From contig NZ_NVXQ01000031.1 of NCBI RefSeq assembly GCF_002733955.1, positions 1 to 59,921 of the forward strand: 59,921 bases of DNA. Direction: 5' to 3'. Shown piece by piece: positions 45,000-54,603 of this stretch. The DNA is from Hoeflea sp. GTDB taxonomy: Bacteria > Pseudomonadota > Alphaproteobacteria > Rhizobiales > Rhizobiaceae. A program made the translations under genes and the position numbers. Each line of letters opens with the position of its first letter. The first letter of the stretch is position 1. Under the pieces are notes generated by a model. That model worked only from the letters and a program-made list of their open reading frames with translations. It was not told the DNA's origin and did not search any database.

Positions 45000-45215
45000 G
45001 TTGCCTCAGACGGTTCGAACCGGGGACTTCGGATTTACAGCCCCCCAGCCCCCTCGGAGTTCCCGGGACGGATCATCTCGAAAAGCACGCAGGCCCGGAT
45101 CGGCAACGGTTTTAGGTCTGCGTGTCGAGAGCGTCTCAGATCGTCCCCGCGCACTAGGCGTGAGGCAACACCCCCAATACCCCAGATTTAGACCGGCTTC
45201 GGCCGGTCTTTTTTT
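45000..45215 (+). ncRNA. Candidate structured small RNA with intrinsic terminator
   Basis: Within the 484-base gap 44763-45246 there is no credible protein gene. Four helices nest in order: 45000-45008 with 45161-45169 (9 pairs), 45021-45027 with 45143-45149 (7), 45077-45081 with 45125-45129 (5) and 45086-45092 with 45118-45124 (7). This gives a long rod with an internal bubble of about 50 bases on one side. A terminator (45191-45208, then seven Ts) follows; no + strand gene precedes it for 640 bases, so it must end a separate transcript. The rod shape recalls 6S RNA, but I cannot confirm that. tRNA, tmRNA and RNase P signatures are absent. The rest of the gap, 44763-44999, shows nothing I can name. 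Confidence 0.6.
45191..45215 (+). terminator. Intrinsic terminator of the RNA candidate
   Basis: GACCGGC-TTCG-GCCGGTC followed by TTTTTTT. It is only competent on the + strand (no T run on the minus side), so it does not serve the DUF1223 gene. Confidence 0.93.
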
Positions 45216-45246
45216 GTCCGCATGCCAGCTGCTCAGTCTGGCAGGG

Positions 45247-45987
45247 TCAGATCTCGGTTGCGCCGAGAATGCGGCCCGGGTAGCCGTCCTTGCTGACTTC
45301 CTGCAGCAGTATGGCGCATCGGCGGCCGGGATGGGCGGAGATGACCGAGCCAGGCAGTTTCAGGTTGACCTTGTGGCCGTTCCACATGCCGACGGTTTCC
45401 ATGTCGCGGACGCTGTGGCGATAGGTGATGGTGCGTCCGGTGTTCTCACCGCGATCGATCTCGACGGTGGTGGCATCGTCGAAATAGACCGCTATGATAT
45501 CGGCCTTTCCGACGCCGTCGCCTATGGAAATGCGCAGCTCGTCAGCGTTCATGAATGCCGACACATCGACGGTCAGACCGGCGCCCTCGGTGGAGAATTT
45601 CTCCACCATGTTGCTGATTGCGGCTCCGTCCGCGCCATTGACGTGGCTCTGGCCGTTGATCACCGCCTGCGGGGTGTAGACGCCGTTGCGGTTGAAGGTC
45701 TTGGCATAGCCATATTGCCGCTGGGTGTTGGCCTTGCTCGACAGCGTGTCGGCCCAGCCGAGATAGTTCCAGTAGTCGACATGGTAACTCAGCGCCAGCA
45801 CGTCGTCCTGTTCGGCCAACCTTGCCAGCTCCTCGTCTGCCGGCGGGCAGGACGAGCAGCCCTGGCTGGTGAACAGCTCGACCACGCCCTTGAGCTCTCC
45901 AGCCGCTGCCGCGCCGGGGGCTGCCAGCACCGATGTGGCTGTCAGGACCGGAAGGGCAAGAGCAAGGAGAAGGGTACGTGCAGTCAT
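45247..45987 (-). CDS. DUF1223 family thioredoxin-like exported protein
   Basis: A 246-residue secreted protein. Residues 1-23 are a signal peptide. The DUF1223 domain opens VVELFTSQGCSSCPPADEELARLA with a C-x-x-C pair (Cys44, Cys47) in a thioredoxin-like fold, then LSYHVDYWNYLGWADTLSS, RQYGYAKTFNRNGVYTPQAVING and HKVNLKLPG. The role is unknown, probably redox in the periplasm. The ATG at 45987 heads the signal peptide; the longer frame to 46068 does not. Confidence 0.9.
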   Translation of the reverse strand: MTARTLLLALALPVLTATSVLAAPGAAAAGELKGVVELFTSQGCSSCPPADEELARLAEQDDVLALSYHVDYWNYLGWADTLSSKANTQRQYGYAKTFNRNGVYTPQAVINGQSHVNGADGAAISNMVEKFSTEGAGLTVDVSAFMNADELRISIGDGVGKADIIAVYFDDATTVEIDRGENTGRTITYRHSVRDMETVGMWNGHKVNLKLPGSVISAHPGRRCAILLQEVSKDGYPGRILGATEI

Positions 45988-46121
45988 GAAGGGGTATCCG
46001 TTTCGTTCGGGTGGGCCTGAGAAACTATACAGATTTGTACCGTGGAGTCCCGGACACGTCCAAATCACGTTGCGGTGAGAGGTTCCAGGCTCAATTCACG
46101 CAAGGGTGCATGTACCCAAAC

Positions 46122-46152
46122 GAAAAACGCCGGAGCAATAATGCCCCGGCGT
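46122..46152 (-). terminator. Terminator after acnA
   Basis: On the minus strand ACGCCGG...CCGGCGT (with an inner GCA/TGC extension) is followed by TTTTTCG, 38 bases beyond the acnA stop. Confidence 0.9.
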
Positions 46153-46189
46153 CCTGGTGTCAGTGACTTGCGTGCCAGGTTCTGTCCCG

Positions 46190-48880
<2,691 letters not shown>

Positions 48881-49051
48881 AGGCAACCCGCTTTCATGAG
48901 TTCGGCCGAACATTGAGGGCGAACACCTCGCACGCGGATCGCGTGGACAAGGATGCGGGTACGGTCATTTCCGCTGTCCGCCCGTGACGCTTGGGGCATC
49001 ATGTTCGGCGCTAGATTGAATTCACGCCGACCGCTGGCGTGGTTGCGGGCG

Positions 49052-49079
49052 TTATAGATAATTTCGTAAGAACGTGCCA
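49052..49079 (-). promoter_or_regulatory. Possible acnA promoter
   Basis: On the minus strand TGGCAC, 16 bases, then CTATAA (TTATAG at 49052-49057 on +) resembles a rhizobial housekeeping promoter. It would give an acnA leader of about 165 bases. Judged by eye only. Confidence 0.35.
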
Positions 49080-49176
49080 GATCAACCAACGGCCCATTTC
49101 AATGTTTTTTTGGGTGGTTAGTTTTTACTGAATGGGACCGCCGGATGCCCTCTGGCGGCCCGGGATGCGGGGGCCG

Positions 49177-49821
49177 ATGCAGGCAGTAGCCACAAAACTC
49201 AAGGGACGGCGCGGCGACAGCGTGCTGTTTGAAGATATCGGCTTCACGCTCGGCCGTGGCGAAGCGCTGGTGATCACCGGACCCAACGGGTCGGGCAAGT
49301 CGACCCTGCTGCGGATCCTGGCCGGGTTGCTGGGCGCTGATTCGGGCACGTTTTCGCTGCTCGGAGACGATGGCACGGCGTTGCCGGTTGCCGATTACAG
49401 CCACTATCTCGGCCACCGCAACGCGATGAAACGGGAGCTCAAGGTGTCGGAGAACCTGGCCTTCTGGCAGAGCTTCCAGGGGGCGGAAAGCGGGGAAGGC
49501 ATGCCGATCGACGAGGCCATCGACCAGGTCGGGCTCACCGGCGTGGCGCATCTGCCGTTCGGCTATCTCTCCGCCGGTCAGCAGCGGCGCATCGCGCTGG
49601 CGCGGCTGCTGGTCAGTTCCCGGCCCTTGTGGCTGCTCGATGAACCCACTGCGGCGCTCGACAAGCGTTCCGACAGGCTGTTTGCCGACCTGGTGCGCGC
49701 GCATCTGGAGACGGGCGGGCTGGCGATTGCAGCGACGCATCAGCCGCTTGGGCTCGACAGCGTCCGCGCACTGGAGCTGTCCGGCATTCATAGCACTGTC
49801 AGCGACGGGACCTGGGCATGA
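49177..49821 (+). CDS. ccmA: Heme exporter ATP-binding protein CcmA
   Basis: ATPase of the CcmABCD module that releases heme-loaded CcmE for cytochrome c maturation, 214 residues. Walker A is TGPNGSGKST, the signature LSAGQQRRIALARLL and Walker B LWLLDEPTAALD; the family phrase YLGHRNAMKRELKVSENLAFW is present. Start at 49177 matches the usual N-terminus; in-frame ATGs at 49132 and 49168 are alternatives. Its stop overlaps the ccmB start (ATGA). Confidence 0.94.
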   Translation: MQAVATKLKGRRGDSVLFEDIGFTLGRGEALVITGPNGSGKSTLLRILAGLLGADSGTFSLLGDDGTALPVADYSHYLGHRNAMKRELKVSENLAFWQSFQGAESGEGMPIDEAIDQVGLTGVAHLPFGYLSAGQQRRIALARLLVSSRPLWLLDEPTAALDKRSDRLFADLVRAHLETGGLAIAATHQPLGLDSVRALELSGIHSTVSDGTWA

Positions 49822-50480
49822 TCGCGCTGATCAAGCGCGATCTGGCGATCGCCACCCGCTCCGGCGGCGCGGCCATGCTCGGCGTGCTGTTCTTTCTCGC
49901 CGTGGTCGCCGTCATCCCCTTCGGCATGGGCCCGGATCTCAACCTGCTGGCGCGGATCGGGCCGGCCATCTTGTGGATCGGGGCGCTGCTGGCCTCGCTG
50001 CTGGGGCTTGACCGGCTGTTCCAGGCCGACCGCGAGGATGGCTCGCTCGACATGCTGGTGATGCAGGACTGGCTGTCGCTGGTGCTGACTTTGTTTGTCA
50101 AAAGCCTGGCGCACTGGTTCGCCACCGGGCTGCCGCTGGTGCTGGCGGCGCCGCTTCTGGGGCTGCTCATGAACATGAGCGCAACGTCCACCGGAGCTGT
50201 CATGCTGACGCTGCTGGTGGGGACGCCGGCGATCTCGTTCATCGGTGCGGTAGGCGCTGCGGTGGCGGTGGTGCTGCCGCGCGGCGGGCTCCTGGTGTCG
50301 ATCCTGATCCTGCCGCTGGCGATCCCGATCCTGATCTTCGGCGTCAGTGCAGCCTATGCCGCGGTGACCGATCCGGATCCGTTCTGGCCACCCTTCATGA
50401 TCCTGTCGGCGATTGCGCTGTTTTTCGCAGCCCTTGGCCCGGTTGCGGCCGCGGCAGCGCTGAAGGGAGCGTCCGATTGA
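49818..50480 (+). CDS. ccmB: Heme exporter membrane protein CcmB
   Basis: A 220-residue permease with six membrane segments, partner of CcmA. Visible marks are MIALIKRDLAIATRSGGAAMLGVLFFLAVVAVIPFGMGPD, DGSLDMLVMQDWLSLVL and PRGGLLVSILILPLAIPILIFG, all typical of CcmB. Four-base overlap with ccmA; ccmC follows after 44 bases. Confidence 0.96.
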   Translation: MIALIKRDLAIATRSGGAAMLGVLFFLAVVAVIPFGMGPDLNLLARIGPAILWIGALLASLLGLDRLFQADREDGSLDMLVMQDWLSLVLTLFVKSLAHWFATGLPLVLAAPLLGLLMNMSATSTGAVMLTLLVGTPAISFIGAVGAAVAVVLPRGGLLVSILILPLAIPILIFGVSAAYAAVTDPDPFWPPFMILSAIALFFAALGPVAAAAALKGASD

Positions 50481-50524
50481 TTTGTCGCATTGAAACCGGA
50501 TGCGGGACGCATTAGAAAAAAGCC

Positions 50525-51286
50525 ATGAGTGACACCACCATCTCCCAGGGCTGGTTTACCAGCCTCGCCAACCCGACCCGGTTTCTTGCCCTTTCCGGGC
50601 GGGTATTGCCGTATCTAGCAACGGCTGCGGTGCTGTCGCTGCTGGTCGGGCTTTACATGTCGTTTGCCGCGCCGGAGGACTACCAGCAGGGCATCACGGT
50701 CAGGATCATGTTCATCCATGTGCCCGCCGCCTGGCTTGCGATGATGTGCTATTCGGTGATGGCGATCGCCTCGATCGGCACGCTGGTCTGGCGGCATCCG
50801 CTGGCTGATGTGGCGGCCAAGACGGCGCTGCCGATCGGTGCCGCCTTCACCTTCCTGTCGCTGCTCACCGGTTCGCTCTGGGGCCGGCCGATGTGGGGCA
50901 CCTGGTGGGTGTGGGATGCGCGGCTGACCTCGGTCTTCGTGCTGTTTTTGATGTATCTGGGGCTGATGGCGCTGCACAAGGCGATGGATGATCCGGCCCG
51001 CGCCGCACGCCCAGCCGCGGTGCTGACGCTTGTGGGGTTCATCAACATCCCGATCATCAAGTTTTCGGTCGAGTGGTGGAACACGCTGCACCAGCCGGCC
51101 AGCGTGATCCGGCTCGACGGTCCGACCATTCACCCGACCATGCTTTATCCGCTGCTGGTGATGGCGCTCGCCTACACGCTGATCTTCTTCACGCTGCATC
51201 TGATGGCGATGCGCAACGAGATCCTGCGGCGGCGGGTGCAGACGATGCGGCGCCAGGCAGCCCAGGCCATAGGCGGGGGTCGCTGA
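50525..51286 (+). CDS. ccmC: Heme lyase accessory protein CcmC
   Basis: A 253-residue six-segment membrane protein that attaches heme to CcmE. The tryptophan-rich heme motif is LWGRPMWGTWWVWDARLTSVFVLF, with conserved periplasmic histidines (IMFIHVPAAWLAMM and SVEWWNTLHQPASV). The C-terminus is basic and cytoplasmic. It is followed one base later by ccmD. Confidence 0.97.
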   Translation: MSDTTISQGWFTSLANPTRFLALSGRVLPYLATAAVLSLLVGLYMSFAAPEDYQQGITVRIMFIHVPAAWLAMMCYSVMAIASIGTLVWRHPLADVAAKTALPIGAAFTFLSLLTGSLWGRPMWGTWWVWDARLTSVFVLFLMYLGLMALHKAMDDPARAARPAAVLTLVGFINIPIIKFSVEWWNTLHQPASVIRLDGPTIHPTMLYPLLVMALAYTLIFFTLHLMAMRNEILRRRVQTMRRQAAQAIGGGR

Positions 51287-51287
51287 G

Positions 51288-51458
51288 ATGATGAGCCATG
51301 AAGCCTTTGTTTTTCTCTCCTACGGGGCAACCGCTCTGACGCTTGCCGGGCTGCTCATCGGCATTGTGCTCGACGGCCGGGCGCGGCGGCGTGAACTTGC
51401 CGAGCTCGAAGCGCAAGGTGTGCGGCGGCGTTCGGAGCCTGCCGGCGAGGCCAATTGA
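51288..51458 (+). CDS. ccmD: Heme exporter accessory protein CcmD
   Basis: A 56-residue protein translated from ATG 51288: MMSHEAFVFLSYGATALT, a single membrane segment LTLAGLLIGIVL, then the basic stretch DGRARRRELAELEAQGVRRR. This is the CcmD pattern (short N-terminus, one helix, charged cytoplasmic tail with R-R-R-E-L). It is one base after ccmC, and its TGA overlaps the ccmG ATG. Its small size makes it easy to miss. Confidence 0.9.
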   Translation: MMSHEAFVFLSYGATALTLAGLLIGIVLDGRARRRELAELEAQGVRRRSEPAGEAN

Positions 51459-52069
51459 TGAGTGAAAACTCCAATGAAGAAGCAGCCCCTGCACCTGCAA
51501 GCCGGAGCAGGCTGCTGATCGCGTTCCTGCCGCTGGTGCTGTTCATCGCGCTGTCGGGCGTGTTTCTCTATCAGCTCGGTTCCGGCAAGGATGCCAGCGA
51601 AATCCCCTCGGTGCTGATCGGCACCAAGGCGCCATCGCTCGATCTGCCGCCGCTGGACGGCCTGAGTGCCAATGGCGCCCCGGTGCCGGCGCTTACCGAT
51701 GCGGCGATCGAGGGCCGGCTGTCGCTGGTCAATGTCTGGGCCTCCTGGTGCGTGCCCTGCCGGCAGGAACATCCGATCCTGCTGGAACTGTCCCGCGATC
51801 CGCGGGTCGCGCTTGTCGGTATCAACTACAAGGACAAGAACGAAAACGCGCTGAACTTCCTCAGGGAACTGGGCAATCCGTTTTCCGCCGTCGGCGTCGA
51901 TCCGGCCGGAAAGGCCGCGATCGACTGGGGTGTCTACGGCATTCCCGAGACCTATCTGGTCGGTCCGGACGGCGAGATCCTGTTCAAGCAGATCGGCCCG
52001 TTCACACCTGAAAGCCTGCGCGACAAGCTGTTGCCGGCGATCGAGAAGGCCACCTCCTCGGCGGGCTGA
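51458..52069 (+). CDS. ccmG: Thiol:disulfide interchange protein CcmG/DsbE
   Basis: Membrane-anchored periplasmic thioredoxin that reduces apocytochrome c before heme attachment, 203 residues. One N-terminal membrane helix (about 19-40) and the redox motif WASWCVPC (Cys98, Cys101), followed by the CcmG-type VYGIPETYLVGPDGEILFKQIGP. Start ATG 51458 overlaps the ccmD stop; an in-frame TTG just before is less likely. ccmE, ccmF and ccmH are not here. Confidence 0.96.
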   Translation: MSENSNEEAAPAPASRSRLLIAFLPLVLFIALSGVFLYQLGSGKDASEIPSVLIGTKAPSLDLPPLDGLSANGAPVPALTDAAIEGRLSLVNVWASWCVPCRQEHPILLELSRDPRVALVGINYKDKNENALNFLRELGNPFSAVGVDPAGKAAIDWGVYGIPETYLVGPDGEILFKQIGPFTPESLRDKLLPAIEKATSSAG

Positions 52070-52136
52070 ACGGTTTTTTGTCCCAAAGCCCCTGGCGACC
52101 CTCGCCTTGGCGGACCGGCGGCTCTATCTTTGCCGT

Positions 52137-52664
52137 ATGAACACGCCCAGATCCTTCCGCCGCCTGGTTCCTGCCGGCGACACCCATGAACGCGAAGTCT
52201 GCGCCACTTGCGGCTTTGTCGACTATCAGAACCCGCGCATCGTTGTTGGCTCCGTGGTCCGGCACAAGGGCAAGGTGCTGTTGTGCCGCCGCGCCATCGA
52301 GCCGCGCCGCGGCTTCTGGACGGTACCTGCGGGCTATCTTGAACTCAATGAAACGCCCGAGAACGGAGCAAGGCGCGAAGCCCGCGAAGAGGCGCTGGCG
52401 CAGCTCAAGCTCGGCGAATTGCTGGCCATCTATTCGGTGCCGCATCTGAGCCAGGTGCAGTTGATCTACCGCGCCGAACTCATCGACCCCGGTGCAGGCG
52501 CGGCCCTGTTCGGCGTCGGCGAGGAAAGCCTCGAGGTCGAGCTGTTCAACTGGGACGCGCTGCCAACAGACGAGATCGCTTTTCCGACGGTGCACTGGAT
52601 GCTCGGCCACGAGCGCGAGGTGATGGAGCGGGGCTATGCCGGTCCGTTCGGGAACCCGGCCTAA
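52137..52664 (+). CDS. Nudix hydrolase with N-terminal zinc-ribbon-like part
   Basis: A 175-residue Nudix protein. The N-terminus has a C-x-x-C segment (CATCGFVDYQNPRIVVGSVV), as in zinc-ribbon Nudix enzymes, then the Nudix box GYLELNETPENGARREAREEA, in which the G normally found after EE is replaced by Ala. Substrate could be a nucleoside diphosphate derivative such as NADH or ADP-ribose. It is 67 bases after ccmG; a mosaic intergenic repeat begins at its stop codon. Confidence 0.9.
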   Translation: MNTPRSFRRLVPAGDTHEREVCATCGFVDYQNPRIVVGSVVRHKGKVLLCRRAIEPRRGFWTVPAGYLELNETPENGARREAREEALAQLKLGELLAIYSVPHLSQVQLIYRAELIDPGAGAALFGVGEESLEVELFNWDALPTDEIAFPTVHWMLGHEREVMERGYAGPFGNPA

Positions 52665-52766
52665 AGCAATTCCAGTAAAAGTGGGAACCGGTTTTGAGTT
52701 CGGAATTGCGCCAGAACAAAGAGATGGAGCATTGAAGGCGATTTGGATGTCGCCGCAAATGCTCTA
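52665..52766. repeat. Rhizobial-type mosaic intergenic repeat
   Basis: Two adjoining imperfect palindromes: GCAATTCC (52666-52673) with GGAATTGC (52702-52709), around a core with AAAAGTGGGAACCGGTTTT, then GAGCATT (52727-52733) with AATGCTC (52758-52764), linked by a CAAAGAGAT-type joint. This is the pattern of the short mosaic repeats (RIME-like) scattered between rhizobial genes, as I recall them. Confidence 0.7.
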
Positions 52767-52850
52767 GCGGCTCGCACCCGATGGCCAACCTGCATTAAAG
52801 CGGCAGGGACGGCCTCATCATCAATACTTAGCAATGTTGCAAACTATTTC

Positions 52851-52893
52851 TTGACGGCATCCGCCTGCTGCGATACTTAGTCATATGGCTAAG
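52851..52893 (+). promoter_or_regulatory. Promoter and operator of the arsR operon
   Basis: TTGACG (52851-52856), 17 bases, TACTTA (52874-52879) forms a good promoter whose predicted start point falls on or one base after the arsR ATG at 52885. The inverted pair CTTAG (52876-52880) / CTAAG (52889-52893) overlaps both the -10 box and the start codon; a second TACTTAG lies at 52825-52831. Confidence 0.6.
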
Positions 52894-53226
52894 CATGATA
52901 TTGATCTTTCGAACCTGTTCCACGCCCTGGCGGATCCGACCCGGCGCGCAATGCTGACACGGCTGGCACAAGGGCCGGCGCCGGTAACCGAGCTGGCCGA
53001 GCCCACCGGTCTGCGGCTGCCGACGGTGATGCGACACCTTTCGGTGCTCGAGGAGGCGGGGCTGATTGCAACAGCAAAGGACGGGCGGGTGCGCACCTGC
53101 GCAATCGTGCCGGAAGCTTTGACGCCGATGCGGACATGGCTCGATGAACAGCGGGCAATCTGGGAATCGCGGCTCGATCGGCTGGATGATTACGTGAAAA
53201 AAGTGATGGAGGAGAAAAAGAAATGA
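52885..53226 (+). CDS. ArsR-family transcriptional regulator
   Basis: A 113-residue winged-helix repressor: LSNLFHALADPTRRAMLTRLAQGPAPVTELAEPTGLRLPTVMRHLSVLEEAGLIATAKDGRVRTCAIVPEAL. It lacks the cysteine metal box of ArsR/SmtB proper and belongs to the group that controls SRPBCC genes. No Shine-Dalgarno site is visible before the ATG, and the promoter position suggests a leaderless message. The stop overlaps the next start as ATGA. Confidence 0.93.
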   Translation: MAKHDIDLSNLFHALADPTRRAMLTRLAQGPAPVTELAEPTGLRLPTVMRHLSVLEEAGLIATAKDGRVRTCAIVPEALTPMRTWLDEQRAIWESRLDRLDDYVKKVMEEKKK

Positions 53227-53699
53227 AACTGGACCTGAACCCTGAAACGGATTTGAGTTTCACCCGCACGCTGGCGGTTCCGCGGTCTCTGGTATGGGAA
53301 TGCTGGACGCGGCCGGAACACATTCCGCATTTTTTCGTGCCGGCGCCGCACAAGGTGACGAGCGTGGAGATCGATTTGCGGGTCGGGGGACGCTTCAACA
53401 CGACCTTCGACGTCGAGGGCAATGTGATGGAAAATTACGGCGTCTATCTTGAGGTGGTGCCGGACGAAAAACTGGTGTTCACCGACAGCTACAGCGAAGG
53501 CTGGAAACCTGCGGCCGAGCCGTTCATGACGGCGATCGTGCTGTTGGCGGATGCGCCGGATGGCGGCACCAGCTACACGGCGATTGCTCGGCACCGCAAT
53601 CCCGACGCGCGCAAGACCCATGAGGACATGGGCTTTGCCGACGGCTGGGGCACCGTGGCGACACAGCTTGAGGCTTACGCAAAAGGGCTTGGACGGTGA
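53223..53699 (+). CDS. SRPBCC (AHSA1-like) protein
   Basis: A 158-residue START/Bet v1-like (AHSA1) domain protein: TRTLAVPRSLVWECWTRPEHIPHFFVPAPHKVTSVEIDLRVGGRFNTTF and the ending TYTAIARHRN ... HEDMGFADGWGTVATQLEAYA. The fold holds hydrophobic ligands; function is unknown. It is coupled to arsR by a four-base overlap and to the next gene by another, so all three form one operon. Confidence 0.92.
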   Translation: MKLDLNPETDLSFTRTLAVPRSLVWECWTRPEHIPHFFVPAPHKVTSVEIDLRVGGRFNTTFDVEGNVMENYGVYLEVVPDEKLVFTDSYSEGWKPAAEPFMTAIVLLADAPDGGTSYTAIARHRNPDARKTHEDMGFADGWGTVATQLEAYAKGLGR

Positions 53700-54586
53700 G
53701 CGAACGCTTCGCCATGCTGAGTTTCGACCGCAAGGTCGCGGCTCCGGTCGAAACCCTGTGGGCCGCCTGGACAGCGCCGGATGCCCGGGCGATCTGGGCG
53801 CCGCCCGCACCCACTGTGACTGTCGAGTTTGTCGAGGCCGACACCCGGGTGGGGGGACGTGAAGTTTCCCTGTGCAAGGTCGAAGGCCAATCCGACAACC
53901 GCTGCGAAGTCGGCTGGCTGGTGCTGCAGCCCCCGGTCCGAAAGCGCTTGGGCCGAAGCGTGAATTACGAAGTGGTTTCCTGCGAAGGGATCGACCTGTC
54001 CGCGGCGCTGGTCACGGCGGAGTTTGCAGGCTCCGGCAATGAAAGCCGCATCGCGGTCACCGTACAGCTCTCCTCGCTGGCCGAGAACATGGAAGCAGGC
54101 TACGCCCAGGGCTTTGAGGCAGGCCTCGACAATCTGGCCGGCGTGGCCGGGCGGACAATGCTGATCGAACGGGTCATCGCGGCGCCGCGTGAGGTGGTCT
54201 GGGGCGCCTGGTTCAACCCTGACTCCCTGCCCAGATGGTGGGGGCCGGACGGGTATTCCTGCCGGACTGACCGGATCGACCTGCGCCAGGGCGGCGAATG
54301 GGTGTTCGACATGATCGGGCCGGACGGCACCGTATTCCCGAATCATCACCGCTATGGCGAGGTCAAAACCGAAGACAGGATCGGCTACGAGCTGCTGTGG
54401 GGCGAGAACGGACCCAAACATGCGGATGCCTGGGTGCTGTTCGATGACGAGGACGGCGCCACAAGGATCACGCTGGGCATGGTGTTTTCCAGCTCGGCCC
54501 AATTCCAGGAGGCGAAAGGCTTCGGCGCGGAGGAACTGGGCCTGCAGACGCTGGGCAAGCTGGCACAGTTCATCGGCGCAGCCTGA
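53696..54586 (+). CDS. Two-domain SRPBCC protein
   Basis: A 296-residue protein with two AHSA1-like domains in tandem. The first (about 1-145) opens FDRKVAAPVETLWAAWTAPDARAIWAPP; the second (about 150-296) opens IERVIAAPREVVWGAWFNPDSLPRWWGPDGYSCRTDRIDLRQGGEWVFDMIGPDG and ends GLQTLGKLAQFI. The second is the better match to the family, while the first lacks several typical glycines. Start is GTG at 53696, overlapping the previous stop. Third gene of the arsR operon. Confidence 0.9.
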   Translation: MSERFAMLSFDRKVAAPVETLWAAWTAPDARAIWAPPAPTVTVEFVEADTRVGGREVSLCKVEGQSDNRCEVGWLVLQPPVRKRLGRSVNYEVVSCEGIDLSAALVTAEFAGSGNESRIAVTVQLSSLAENMEAGYAQGFEAGLDNLAGVAGRTMLIERVIAAPREVVWGAWFNPDSLPRWWGPDGYSCRTDRIDLRQGGEWVFDMIGPDGTVFPNHHRYGEVKTEDRIGYELLWGENGPKHADAWVLFDDEDGATRITLGMVFSSSAQFQEAKGFGAEELGLQTLGKLAQFIGAA

Positions 54587-54603
54587 GAACCGGGATATCC
54601 GGG

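Noticed and set aside
45003-45070. tRNA-like look on the minus strand (CTGTAAATC and GGTTCGAACC segments)
   Set aside because: The T-stem and anticodon stem bases around these segments do not pair, and no acceptor stem plus CCA is formed at tRNA distance; the segments are explained by the helices of the + strand RNA.
44763-45246. Possible permuted tmRNA or RNase P RNA in the same gap
   Set aside because: No tag-peptide codons of the AND/ANDN type and no CCA end are visible, and none of the universal RNase P core sequences is present.
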